DNA from: Nymphaea colorata
Taxonomy: Eukaryota; Streptophyta; Magnoliopsida; Nymphaeales; Nymphaeaceae
DNA: 64,000 bases
Assembly (NCBI RefSeq): GCF_008831285.2
Contig: NC_045143.1
Location: 9,683,503 to 9,747,502, forward strand
Reading direction: 5' to 3'
This document shows, in pieces, positions 10,078 through 21,771 of the stretch (the stretch's first letter is position 1; each line of letters opens with the position of its first letter). The notes below the pieces were generated by a model. That model ran no database searches. It had not been told where the DNA came from and worked only from the letters and a program-made list of their open reading frames with translations. The position numbers and the translations under genes were made by a program.

Positions 10078-11200
10078 GGTAGTGCTTGATGGCCAGAAAC
10101 ATATTTCTGGAAACTAGAAATAAAATTCTAGATTTCCAAATGTATGTTGTGTTTGGTAACCATGAATTATTTTTCTGGAAATTTCCATTCTGCGTTTGAT
10201 TGCAAGAAATGAAGAATCACCCCTTTCTTCCTCCGCCTCCGCCCCTTTCTTCCTCCTCCTCCTTCCGCCTCCGCCTCCTTCTCCTTCCGCCTCCGCCTCC
10301 TTCTCCTTCCCTTTCTTCCTCCTCCGCCTCCGCCTCCTTCCCTTTCTTCCTCCTCCCTCCTTCCCCTTTCCTCCTCCCCTCTTCCTCCTCCCTCCTTCCC
10401 CTTTCCTCCTCCCTCCTCCCTCCTTCCATTCTTCCCCTCTCCCCCTTTCCTCCTCCCTCCTTCCTCCTTCCGTTCTTCCCCTTTCCTCCTCCCCTCTTTC
10501 GCCTCCCTCCTTCCGTTCTTCCTCCTCCCTCCTTCCCCTCTCCTCCTTCCGTTCTTCCCCTCTCCTCCTTCCGTTCTTCCTCCTCCCTCCTTCCCTTTCC
10601 TCCTCCCTCCTTCCGCTTTCCCCCTCCCCTCTTCTCCTTCCGTTCTTCCTCCTCCCACCTTCCCTCTCCTCCTTCCGTTCTTCCCCTTTCCTTCTCCCTT
10701 CTTTCTCCTCCCCCCTTCCGCTTTCCCCCTCCCCTCTTTCTCCTCCCCCCTCCCCTCTTCCTCCTCCCTCCTTCCCCTCTCCTCCTTCCGTTCTTCCCCT
10801 TTCCTTCTCCCCTCTTTCTCCTCCCTCCTTCCGCTTTCCCCCTCCCCTCTTCCTCCTCCCTCCTTCCCCTCTCCTCCTTCCATTCTTCCCCTTTCCTCCT
10901 CCCCTCTTTCTCCTCCCTCCTTCTGCTTTCCCCCTCCCCTCTTCCTCGTCCCTCCTTCCTGGCTTCGCCTCCGCCTCCTTCCCTCCCCCCTTCCTTCCAC
11001 AATCGAGCCCAACGGCTCCAAAAATAATTCTGGAAATATGTTTCCACCCCTCTGGGTGGAAACGTATTTCCAGAAATATGTTTCCGATTTTCATGTTAAC
11101 AGTAAAAAAAAAATTCTATGTTTGATAAACAAGAAATATTTTGAAAATTTGAAATATTATTCCGCTGCTACAGTAAAATGCCTGACCATCAAACACTACC
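10078..11200. mobile_element. 1.12-kb non-autonomous TIR element with polypyrimidine interior
   Basis: The left end GGTAGTGCTTGATGGCCAG (10078-10096) and the right end read inward, GGTAGTGTTTGATGGTCAG (11200-11182), match at 17 of 19 bases. TAG flanks both sides (10075-10077 and 11201-11203) as a 3-bp target duplication. The LINE coding sequence continues across it, proving insertion. Inside the ends are palindromic words around TTTCTGGAAA/TTTCCAGAAA on both sides of a polypyrimidine tract. TIR style and 3-bp duplication point to PIF/Harbinger-like mobilisation. No transposase. Confidence 0.78.
10218..10985. repeat. 770-bp polypyrimidine/polypurine tract
   Basis: The + strand is almost wholly C and T with occasional CCG; units such as CCTCCCTCCTTCC and CTTCCGTTCTTCC repeat irregularly. 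The minus strand is therefore G/A-rich with many GGG and GGGG runs, a candidate for triplex (H-DNA) or quadruplex formation. Long open frames occur on both strands only because the composition excludes stop codons, so they are not genes. Confidence 0.9.
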
Positions 11201-14057
11201 TAGATGAAACACCTCGGGAGCAGGGTCATCTCTAATAAAAATCAGATTGTTACATAGTCGACTTGCAACGCCCCTCAAAATCTGTTGTACTGAATCATCT
11301 CTGAAGCATTTACAGCAGCGGCTGATGAAAAACCCATTATTACAAATGACTTTGATGTTGCCCGCACTCCTATCAATATCCTGAACTGCTAGAAGACTTT
11401 GCTGAAGAACCCAAGTTCCATCAGTGGCTCTGGCTGCATCACTCTGGTAGGCGATACCAAAAATATAACGCACACTACTCTCCCTAACTAGAGCAGCCAC
11501 ATCCCTGCTATCCTTGTTTTGGCACACTGCAATGTGAATATTATCAGAAGTTCCATGTTCCGACCTCCAACCTCCCCAAGGAAGCCCAACCTGTAACAAA
11601 GTTTAGATACCTTGTCTATCACTCAATCTCTAGAGATCATAAAGTCGCTGCAGTAGCTCCATTGTGCCTTACTACTATGTTCATAGCAGCTTTTTCCCCA
11701 AGCTTGCAATTGTTGCGCCATTTTCATATATGTCAGAGGATTATGTGCAGCAAATTGTTCCAGCATTTTGAAGAGGACTTTATTTTTAAATTTGCGAGAG
11801 GTCCACTAGACAAGAGCGTCCTTGACCGTTTCTGGATGGAAATTACTTTGCCCGAACTTCTTGATAACTAACTCCCACAGGCTTTTTGCTTCTTTGCAAT
11901 GGAGGAATACATGGTTGATATCTTCTTGAACCCTTTTGCAAATATAACATCTGGAGGCAAGGTAGAGTCCATGCTTCTGAGCCCTAGCATCAACATGGAG
12001 ACGACCTTCAACTACCGGTAGGTCATCCATGTAGCACGGGGAGGGGCTCCAACATTCCAAATGGCATTCCTCCACTGTTGAGTGGGACTACTGTCTAGCA
12101 GCATGTCCCAAATATGGTGTCTTGATAGTGGCCGGGAACCGCAGTCCACCCATTCAAATATATCCTGCCGACTATCATCAAGCATCGGAAGGTGCATGGG
12201 AATGCTCATAGAATCAAAGAATATATCGACATAGGTTTCCTGATGGAAATGCTCATAGAATCAAAGAATATATCGACATAGGTTTCCTGATCGACAACCA
12301 ACTCCTTAACACTGCAGTTCTTGGTATCCTGAATTAGCAGCCAACTAGTAGGTGAGATCATATTGGAGATGATGACACCATTCCACCGGTCGCGCCAAAA
12401 TTTGACTCTTGAGCTATTGTTGACTCTCTAATGAACTTGAGATTCAATTAACTGCCAACATTTGATCACCCTCTTTCATGAGGTAGGTTCGCTCCCACTG
12501 AGTTTGTACTACCGTAAACAACCCAGATTGAGTCCTGCGTGATAGCTTTAACCCCGAGCAAACAAAAATTAGCCCTATTGATATCCACCATGCGCCCAAG
12601 CCCTACTCCACCCTCCACCTTCGGTTTGCAAAGAGCATTCCAGCTAATAATGTGTGACCCTTTGGCCTCTAGATCATCCCTCCAAATGAAACACATACAC
12701 AACTTTTCGATTTGATGGCACGTGGACAAAGGAATCCACAAAACCATCATCCAATAGTTAGGGATAGAAGTAAAAAAATGTTTAACCAAGCAGAGACTTC
12801 TGCCATAAGAAAGCAGCTTCTGCTTCCATACTGTCAATTTCTGATTAACTTTAATCACTATGTGCTCACATTGGCTCTCTGTGATGGCCTAGAATTGGAG
12901 AGGCAGACCCAGGTGCATAACTGATAACATACCTCTTTTTCAGTCCGTGATAGCACATAGTCTACTGCACTCCAAATCAGATAGATTAAAGAAATAAACA
13001 GAGGTCTTGTTGGGATTAACTTTGAGTCACGAACAAGCTTCAAACTTGAAGAAACAATCTCTAAGGCCTAGAAAGAATTTTTTCCTACCTTCAATGAAAA
13101 AAAGGACATCATCAGCATGGAAGGAGGAATGAATGGAGCTTACAATACTAACCTTTGGGCCATGGATCTTACCCAATTGCAGATAAGCCAACATGCTATG
13201 ATTAAGAATTTCCATCATAACGATAAACAGGTAAGGGGATAAGGGGTCTCCTTGCTGCAGCTCCCTTGTGGTGAAAAACTAGGATCCTTTCTTACCGTTA
13301 ATAAGCAGTGCAAAGGACACAGTACAAACTACAGTCATAATTCGCCTAGTCCAATTGCAATTAAGGCCATTCTCCAGGAACCGTTAATTCACTCTATCAT
13401 ACGCCTTGCTAAGGTTGATTTTAATGCACACAGCTTTAGACTTGTTGTGAGCAAGTGAATGAACCACCTCTTGATTGAGCAAAAAACAGTCCTGGATGCT
13501 GCGTCCCATAAAAAATGCTGCCTGATTCCGGTGAAGAATGCGGCTCAAAATGGGTCTCATGCGTAAAACCATAATACGAGTGATGAATTTAAGAATGTTA
13601 TTGCAAAGAGAGAGAGGCCGAAACTTGACCATGGTGCAGACACCCTCTTCTTTGGGAAGAAGAACAATGAGTGTTTTGTTGATCCCTTTTACCATGCGCC
13701 CGAACCGGAAAAACTCCTTAATGGCGAGGCTCACATTGGGCCCAATGATAGACCAGTATGATTGATAAAAGCGATTGTTGAATCCGTCTGGCCCAGTAGC
13801 TGATCCTTATTTGCCCTTAATACTGCCCATTGTATTTACTCATCGCGAATAGGACTCACCAAAAACTCATTTTCTTCTTCAGTCACCTTCAGACACATTT
13901 AAAGGAAGGAGTCCAGAACCCGCATTGTCAGTCAACAAGTCTTTGAAGTAAGTAGTGCAAGATGCAAAAATTTCATCCATGTCAGAGGCAACCCTCTCTC
14001 CATCCATGATAGAGCAGATATGGCTTCTCCGTTGATGATTTTTAATAATTGAACAAT

Positions 14058-14790
14058 GAAGGGCACTTATAACATCAAAATTTTGATAATAGAAAAAATC
14101 AATGTTTTTTTTCTTAAAAAACATGAACTAAGAGATGTTTATATAAAATTAGTGTTTATATCACACACACACAAGGGTTGTGTAATAAGTAAATATAATG
14201 TGAAGCCGCTGAATGCCATAGTTAAGCATAGAGCACACTGCACTCAGCATGGTCCTTCTATTAGGTCTTTATGTGTGTCTTACTAGTAATAAATTTTATA
14301 TTTTTAAAATGCATTAACTTGTAAATGAGAAAATTAAGAGAAATATCTGTTTCTTGACTTTATTAATTTCTCTTAATCATATATAGAAAAGGGTTTCCTT
14401 TTGTCATGCATTGAGCAGAAGGCGGTGCAGAGCAGTGAAGGATCGAGTCTCTTTTGTCCGGTCTTGGCTCATACCAACATTTGTACCCAGATTCAGTTTT
14501 AATTAAATATCTATATCTAATATCTATGCATTTTTAAAGTTGGTGTTTTTAAAGTGACATGATGTGGTCCAGATTCAGTTGTGCATTTTTAAATCGGTGT
14601 TGGGTTTATAACTTAAAGAAAAAAAAATCGAATTTAGTTGTGAATTTAAAAATTAAATTCGGATATAGTATTAGACCTTTTTCATTTATATTCTAATCTA
14701 AATATATGAACATCCAATGAATTGAACATAATAAAAGAGTGCATCCCATTTGAAGAATGACAGGGATAATCTTTTCGTGAAAACTGGGGT
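14058..14790. repeat. Repeat block resuming after the LINE; paralogous to 32650-34580
   Basis: 14065-14130 carries the 'atcaaaattttgataatagaaaa' type motif of the microsatellite block. 14350-14450 (TTAATTTCTCTTAATCAT, then TTTGTCATGCAT, then a 'gcggtgc..agcagtgaagg' stretch) matches 32680-32760 and 33510-33530. 14637-14755 matches 34463-34580. No gene. Confidence 0.65.
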
Positions 14791-15891
14791 CACTCCAAAT
14801 ATGCTTCGTTTTGAAGTCTTGGCTAATGGCTAAGGTGAACTCTCCAGATCTAATGTGGATATGAGCACTCGGTGCTTGGATAGCAAAATGTCCAAAACAT
14901 TTAGCAGACTAGAAAAGTTAAAGCCCTCCTACATGGATAAAAACGAAAAAGTGAAAAATTTTACTTTTTTTTATAGAAACAAAATAACCTTTTGTTTTTC
15001 AAACGAACAAAAAAAAGCCTTTCACATTTTGAGCAGTGAGTGCAGATTTTAAAAACTTTAAAAAGTTATATGTAAATCTACAAAATTTTAGTTTAATATA
15101 CATAAAAAAATTGAAAATTTTTATTTTAGCGTTTGTTAAAATTTTGAAACTATAGTTTGGCACGTGCGACAAAAAATTTCCTAGCTATACCCTTGCCACC
15201 ACCTGCTGCTGGATGGGAATCACCTCCCCAAGCATTGTGTCCTCCTCCACCAACCGAATTCAGCTCGCTGCCGATCTGGTGTCAAACATTGCCCAACCCA
15301 TCCGGAACGCCCACCGGAGCGAAGCCTTTGGGTAGTCGTCCATAGACAAGGTTATCGAGTTGAGATCGAGCTCCACTTTGTACCACCGAGTCAAGCTTGA
15401 GGTTTTATTGTTGAGCTCGGCTCAAATTCAAGCTGAGCTCGGACTCAAGGCTTTATGAGTTGAGCTGAGCTGGAGCTGGTCTTGCTCGAGTTCGACTCAG
15501 CTCCTGTTCAACCCTAGTGCTTATATGAGTCCACCACTTATTGGTGCATTGTAGGGAGCCGACTGCAGCTCTTGTTTGGCAGACCGATTCCCTCCTGTCG
15601 ATGGGAGGGCGCTTTGACCTTAGTCCTGAATTAACCATTTTGGGTTATTAGAGCCCAGTGATGGGTGCTCAACTGAGCTGGTCCTATTAACGTCATATTG
15701 ATGGGATCCGGTGACAGAGAATTGTTTCCGGTCACATATCAGAATTGGGATCTTCCGCGGCAGTTCGGAAAAATCATCACAAGTGAGCGCGTTATACAGA
15801 ACACACGATGGACGGTTTTTGAGCACGCCCCACAAAGTAGAGAAAATTTGGCACTTATGATGCATGAATGAAGGAGATTATTGTAAGATCA
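14791..15891. other. Intergenic with degenerate GAGCTCG-rich element; no gene
   Basis: 15345-15515 is rich in GAGCTCG, GAGCTGAGCTGG and CTCGAGTTCGACTC words and ends CTGTTCAACCCTAG, a decayed relative of the MITE at 33937-34400. 15148-15345 is a C-rich stretch with a short Pro-rich frame I do not trust. 15520-15886 is unrecognised and is the original left neighbour of 29631, now separated from it by the retrotransposon nest. Confidence 0.5.
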
Positions 15892-16351
15892 TTTGGTGGG
15901 CCGGCATATGTCTATGAGGAATTTCAGACATTATGGCTGTCTTAAGGTAAATATCCACTTAAGTGATTGTGTTTTGGGATATTACGTCATTTTATATGGT
16001 ATAGGGTAATTTTGAAATGTATAGATACCTGTTTGCAATTACAGACTCTTTGATGGGTTGAATCCGTAATTGCCCTTAATATAAAATGGTAGTGGTCCCT
16101 GGGGTCGTGCGAATGGTTGCCTGAGACGTTGGTCTTTAGGGTTTTCCTCTTCCGCATCTGAGAGAGACCTCACGCACGCTGCACGTACCCTGGAAGACCT
16201 TGCTGTGATCTTCCCGTGCACCAGTTCTTTAGATGGATTTAGGTACGCTTCCGCTTCAGTTTAATATTTTGTTTAATTCAATGATTTAGTATAAGCATGA
16301 TCATGTTTAGGGCGTAAGTTTTTATGTATACATGAGGAAAAAATCCCGACA
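15892..16351 (+). repeat. 5' LTR of copia A
   Basis: This 460-bp LTR starts TGTAAGATCATTTGGTGGG and ends CCCGACA. It aligns along its length with 20835-21296 and, inverted, with 21297-21771 and 29299-29612. It shares landmark strings such as GACCCCAGGGACCAC (inverted) and CACGCACGCTGCACGTACCC. Confidence 0.9.
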
Positions 16352-16353
16352 AT

Positions 16354-16366
16354 TGGTATCAGAACC
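16354..16366 (+). promoter_or_regulatory. Primer binding site of copia A (initiator Met-tRNA)
   Basis: TGGTATCAGAACC lies two bases after the 5' LTR. It is the usual plant copia PBS, complementary to the 3' end of initiator tRNA-Met, with one likely G-to-A change. Confidence 0.88.
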
Positions 16367-16399
16367 CATGTTCATTGTTCATTTTGGATGATTTTTGTG

Positions 16400-17400
16400 C
16401 GTTTGCCTTATGGTCGGGTTGGCGGTGGCTGCCGTTGGGCAGAGGAGAGGAAGGGAAAGGGGCGGCAAGTTTCAGGCCCTTCAAGCGAGCGTCGGCCGGC
16501 CGACCTCCGGCCGCCCTGGTTCGACCCTGGGCGGCCATCCACGTTGTTGGGTGGCGCACCTGTGGCTCCCTAGCTTCCGTTGCAGCCGCCTGAGGAAGAG
16601 AAAGGGTAAGGAGACGGCAGGGAAGGCGACGGAAGGGAGGGGCGGCGGTGGTCGACGGGCGACCGCCGGCGACCTAGCTGTTGCCGGAAGGGGCCGTGCG
16701 ACCCGCCGGTGCCCACCCAATGTGAAAGGAGGGCTGCCGGCGGCTTTCCCGCTGTCGTTTTCAACCTCCGACAAACAGAGAAAAGGGGGCAAATTTCAAT
16801 CGGGAAAACTAGGGCTGATTCCGGCCGGTTTTTTGGTGGGTGATGGCCGGCCGTCCTGGCGGCACCCGCCGGTGGCCACCCACGAAGTTGGGTGGCCTGC
16901 CGGTGGAACACCACTGCCCACCTGTCGTTCGGCAGGCGAGCGGTTGAGAGGACGCCCGAGCGGTCGAGCGGGTGGGTTGGACAGGGTCGGCTCTTGATAG
17001 ACCCGATCCGGATCCATCGGTTAAAAAAAAAATGCCGCCCGCTTTAAGTTTTTCGGACCGGGTCGGGTCCGTATCCATACAGTTTGTTTTGAAACATAAC
17101 CGGTTCATTAAGTTTAGAACCGATTCTGTTTGATTTAGAACGGGTTCACACCTTTTTGAACCAATTCGGACCCTTTTCAGACCGGTTCATTCAGTTTTGG
17201 AACCGATTTTAGCCATTTTTGGACCGGTTTAGTGGGTTTTGGAACCGATACAGTCTATTTTTGACCGGTTCGTCCAATTTTTAGACCAGTTCAGCCCTAT
17301 TTAGGGCCATGTGGGTGTTCTAGTTGTGGTTTAAGAACGATACAAGCCATTTTAAGGCCGATTCGGTGGTTCTTGACCCACTTAAATACAATTTTCGTAC
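16400..17400 (+). other. Copia A leader: GC-rich block then ACCGGTTC minisatellite
   Basis: 16400-17000 is strongly GC-rich with GGCCGGC words, unlike the AT-rich surroundings. Open frames there on both strands reflect composition. 17085-17400 is an irregular array of about 25-35 bp units built on (G)ACCGGTTCA followed by a T-rich run (TTTTGGACCGGTT, TTTTGGAACCGAT). Element B has the same two-part leader. The leader is untranslated. Confidence 0.7.
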
Positions 17401-18011
17401 CGGTTCATGAACTTTGGACTCTTTTGGGCCTGTTTTATTGAATCATTTTGTTTTTGGATTCAATGTAGGGCAAATTTTGTATGTAATTTTGTTTATGTAT
17501 CATGTTTTACATGTTATTGTAATTGTGGGTATACTTTAGATGAATATTTGGACTACGAATTTGATCTTTGGCCATATCTGTTGTTCTAAATGAGTAGATT
17601 TATACTTTATGTCGCCAAAGTGACCTCTATTCTACAAATTTGCCTGTTTTGAAGATTAAATGATAGTATACTTGATCCATGCGGGCAATGATCAACCAAA
17701 GGAGGATTGTTGTTTGGTCATGTTTAAGTATACAGGACAATGAATATGTGATAATTTTCAGATTTTCATGTGAATAACGAGTCAATCCAAAGATATGCTC
17801 ATTGTTTGACAGGGTTAATTATCTGTATTCATTGTTGACCAAGAATACCACTTGCAGTTAGTATTTCAATCCAAAGATTGGATATTAACGTTGCACCGGT
17901 ACCTTGTGATGGGATTAAGGCCATTGTATTTAAATTCATTTATGTTTATTATTTCATCTTTATACATGTATTGATTGTGAGCATGTTTGGTATTTTTTTG
18001 TTCTTTGTACA

Positions 18012-18734
18012 GTGAGTTCTGCTTTCATGATATTTGCAAATTTGAGTACTATTCCTGAGTTAAATGATTCGAGTTTTATAAGTAAGAAAATAAAGACTGT
18101 TAAGGAAGTTGCAGTTGACCACTCATCCATTAAGAAACAAAAGAAGCATAAGAAAGGCCAATCGGGCTGCTTCTTTTGTAAGAGTGAAGGTCATATGAAG
18201 AAGAATTGTACTAAGTATCACGCATGGCATGAAAAGAAGAGTACACTTCTCACTTTGGTTTGTTCTAAGGTTAATTTAACTTCAATACCTAGAAATACTT
18301 AGTGGGTAGATTCGGGTGCTACTACTCACATAAGTGAGTCTATGCAAGGCTACCTAAATTGTCGAACGTCAAATGATACTGAAAGGTTCATCTATGTGGG
18401 GGATGGCAAGAAGGTGAAAGTTGAAGCCATAGCAAATTTTCGGTTATTGTTAAAGATTGGTTGTTATTTAAATTTGACAGAAACTTATGTGGCATCGTCT
18501 TTTAGACGGAATTTGGTTTCTATTTCTTCATTGGACAAATTTGGTTATTATTGTTCATTTGGAGGAAGTAAATTTAAGTTGTTTCTACACTCAAATTTGA
18601 TAGTCACTGATTCTTTATCTGGCAGCGATAACCTTTATTTGTTTGATACATATGTTTCATATCATGAAACCTTGCATGTTACGTTTAGTGGTACTAAAAG
18701 AAAATTAATCGACGAGAATTCTGCTATGTTGTGA
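18012..18734 (+). pseudogene. Copia A gag remnant, zinc knuckle and protease
   Basis: One frame runs through with a single TAG at 18300-18302. It begins with the gag N-terminus (ANLSTIPEL), then jumps straight to the basic stretch KKQKKHKKG. The main gag domain, which B retains, is deleted. A zinc knuckle CFFCKSEGHMKKNC (CX2CX4HX4C) follows, then the aspartic protease motif WVDSGATTHIS with its DSG intact. The TAG replaces what is probably a Trp codon just before the protease. Confidence 0.85.
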
Positions 18735-20500
18735 CATAGGCGCTTAGGACACATCTTTGAAAAGATAATAAAAAGGCTTATGTCGAATGGAATTCTTGAG
18801 TCCCTTGATTTTGTAGACTTTAATGTTTACATTGAATATATAAAGGGAAAACGAACAAACATTAAGGGATTATAAGTTTTATAATCCATCCAGTAAGTCT
18901 TTTTTTGAAACGGGAAATGCCTATTTCTTTGAGGATATTGAGTTTGGGGGAGGTGATTAGGTTAAATATATTGTCTTTGAAGAGAGACGTGAGTCTACTT
19001 ATACAGATGTTGTAAGCAATAGTCAGGTCTTTGTTCTTGCCATTGTTCCATCAACATATTCAAAAGAAGACAATGATGTCGGTCTCTCTACTGAAGAACA
19101 AACTCAACAACCTCAAGAAAATCAAGTAGATGTGTCAATGAGGAGATCCACTAGAGAGAGAAGAAGTCAATTTCATATGATTTTGTCTATCTCCAAGAAC
19201 ATGATGTTGGAATGGGCTTAATAGAAGATGATCCTATTAACCTCCAGCAAGCAATAAAGAGTTTTAAATCTCATAAGTGGATAGATGCCATGAATGAAGA
19301 AATAAAGTCCATGATGGATAATGACATATGAAAAGTTGTTCCTTTGCCTAAAGGTGTGAAACCCATTGGTTGTAAATGAATATTTAAAACCAAGAGGAAT
19401 TCATTAGGTAACTTCGAAAGGTATAAGGCATGTCTTGTCGCAAAGAGACAAAGACTTTCTCTCCAGTTTCGTTGAAAGACTCTTTCAGGACTATAATGGC
19501 ACTTGTGGCTCATTTTGACTTAGAGCTACATTAGATGGATCTAAAGATAACGTTTCTAAATGGAGACATTGATTAAACGACATATATGGTGCAACCAGAC
19601 AACTTTGTTTCAGGAGATGCAAAGAAAATGGTCTGCAAACTTAAGAAATTCATCTATGGGTTAAAACAAGCTTCCCCTCAGTGGTATTACAAATTTCATC
19701 AAGTTAAAGTTTCATTTGGTCTCGAGACTAATATGGTTGATGAATGAATATACCAAAACTTCAGTGGAGAAATTTACTTTTCTGGTTTTATATGTCGTTG
19801 ATATATTGCTGGCAAGTAATGATGTGAGTTTATTGCATGAAACTAAGAAATTTTGTCAACAGAGTTTGACATGAAAGATCTTGGTGATGCATCTCTTGTA
19901 TTGGGGATCTGAATATTTCGAGATCGTTCTTGGGGTATTCTTGGATTATCACAAAATGCCTACATTGATAAGGTGCTTCAGCAATATGACATGAAGGATT
20001 GTAAACAAGGAGATATTCTAATTGCTAAAGGAGACAAGTTTAGTCTCAAACAGTGCCCTAAAAGTGAAATCGAATCTAAGGAAATGGGAATGATTCCCTA
20101 TTCGTCTGTTGTGGAAAGCCTTATGTCAGGTTTGTACTCATCCGGATATTGCATTTATCATTGGAATGTTAGGCAGACACTTAAGTGATCCTGGTATGGA
20201 TCATTGTAAAGCTACCAAAAGAGTTTTGAGGTACTTACAAAAAACAAAAGATTTTATGCTCACATACAGGAAGTCAAACCAGTTGGAGATCATTGGGCAT
20301 TCAGATGCTAACTTTACTGGGTGTCAAGACAGTAGCATAGCATGTTACGAGGCATCCAATCATGCTTTGTGTTTGCGAAATTTTGTCATGGGGCTGCGCA
20401 TTGTGAGTGGTATAGAAATGTCACTAAGGTCTTTAGAGCATATTGGGACAAACTCTATGATTGCAGATCCGCTTACCAAGGGTTTAACACATTAATAAAG
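18735..20500 (+). pseudogene. Copia A pol remnant: no integrase core, broken RT and RNase H
   Basis: A pre-integrase segment (HRRLGH, then IKGKRTN with both zinc cysteines changed to Tyr) is joined directly to the end of the integrase region (ETGNAYFFED). The whole integrase catalytic core is gone. Reverse transcriptase fragments follow (WIDAMNEEIKSM, then FIYGLKQASPQWYYKFH) with many stops. RNase H pieces (RVLRYLQKTKDF, then SDANFTGCQDS) lie at 20210-20350. Element B carries the same integrase-removing junction. Confidence 0.85.
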
Positions 20501-20834
20501 TTTAAAGTTCTTTGGTCTCATTCTGTATTTATGTGTTTTTCGATCTCCATAAGATTTTAAAGTTGGACAAGTTGAGAATAGACATATTATAATCACATTA
20601 CATGTAATTCTCATGCTATACATCCATATCAGATCTATGTCATTGGTTGTGTTAACATTTGTGATCATTGAAGGTTTAGCTAATTTTGATAAAACGAAAG
20701 CCGCTTTGTTCTATGTTGATATAATCATGGACGAGATTGATGAAAATGGCGTTTAATAAGGTAGCAGTTATTAGCTCCTAAGGTTTTATGTAATGTCTGA
20801 ATGTATAAAGACATACTTGGCCCAAGTGCGAGAT

Positions 20835-21296
20835 TGTAAGATCATTTGGTGGGCCGACATATATCTATGAGGAATTTCAGACATTATGACTGTCTTAAAG
20901 TAAATATCTGCTTAAGTGATTGTGTTTTGGGATAATACGTCATTTTATATATTATGAGGTAATTTTGAAATGTATAGACACATATTTGCAATTACGGACT
21001 CTTTGATGGGTTGAATCTGTAATTGTCCTTAATATAAAATGGTACTGGTCCCTGGGGTCGTGCGAATGGTTGCCTGAGACGTTGGTTTCTAGGGTTTGCC
21101 TCTTCCCCATCTGAGAGAGACCTCACGCACGCTGCACGTACCCTCGAAGACCCTGCTGTGATCTTCACGTGCACCAGTTCTTCAGATGGATTCATGTACG
21201 CTTCCGCTTCAGTTTAAGATTTTGTTTAATTCAATGATTTAGCATGAGCATGATCGTGTTTAGGACATATCGTTTTGTGTATGCATGAGGGAGAAA
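20835..21296 (+). repeat. 3' LTR of copia A, interrupted by copia B
   Basis: It starts TGTAAGATCATTTGG after a degenerate PPT and runs to GGGAGAAA at 21296. There element B inserted, duplicating AGAAA (21292-21296 and 29613-29617). The final TCCCAACA of this LTR lies at 29618-29625. Confidence 0.9.
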
Positions 21297-21771
21297 TGTT
21301 GGAATTTCTTCCCTTCATGCATATACAAAACCAAACGTATATACCCTAAAACAGGATCATGCTCATGCTAAATCATTGAAATAAACAAATCCTTAAACTG
21401 AAGCGGAAGCGTACCTGAATCCATCTGAACTGGTGCACGGGATGATCGCAGTAGAGTCTTTCAGGGTACGTGCGGTGCGCTTGAGGTCTCTCTCAGATGG
21501 GGAAGAGGAAAACCCTAGAAACCAACATTTCAGGCAACCATTGCACGACCCCAGGGACCACTACCATTTTATAATGAGGACAATTACGAATTCTGCCCAT
21601 CAAAGAGTCCGTAATTGCGTACTGGTATTTATACATTTCAAAATTACTCCATACCATCTAAAGTGACGTAATATCCTAAAATGCAATCACTTAAGCAGAT
21701 ATTTACGTTAAGACAGCTATAATGTCTGAAATTCCTAATTGACATATGTCGGCCCACCAAATGATCTTACA
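21297..21771 (-). repeat. 3' LTR of copia B
   Basis: This 475-bp LTR in reverse orientation starts TGTTGGAATTTCTTCCC and ends GATCTTACA on the + strand. It abuts the inverted LTR of A with no spacer, so 20835-21771 is a giant imperfect palindrome. Confidence 0.9.

Larger units (their letters stand above)
9895..14057 (-). pseudogene. 5'-truncated L1-type LINE, broken, split by a TIR element
   Basis: Reading from right to left on the minus strand: 14057-13879 encodes the linker after the endonuclease (a SIIKNHQRR...YFKDLL pattern). 13734-13384 has reverse transcriptase signatures (VKFRPLSLCNN, NQAAFFMGRSIQD, KAYDRVN). 13218-13027 holds the catalytic box HADDVLFF. 12858-12466 is the thumb region. 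12209-11806 has the zf-RVT motif (CYIC, then INHVFLHC). 11599-11230 plus 10074-9895 look like a degenerate RNase H. The endonuclease is missing, as expected from 5' truncation during target-primed reverse transcription. Many stops and frameshifts make it inactive. No poly(A) tail is visible at 9895. The coding sequence resumes in frame across the inserted element at 10078-11200. Confidence 0.85.

Noticed and set aside
10114-11125. Long overlapping ORFs of 275-326 residues on both strands
   Set aside because: They lie in a polypyrimidine tract where stop codons cannot easily occur; products are Pro/Ser or Gly/Arg/Glu/Lys runs. They reflect composition only.
16395-17108. Several ORFs in the GC-rich copia A leader
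   Set aside because: High GC opens all frames; products are Arg/Gly/Pro-rich and not matched in element B at the protein level.
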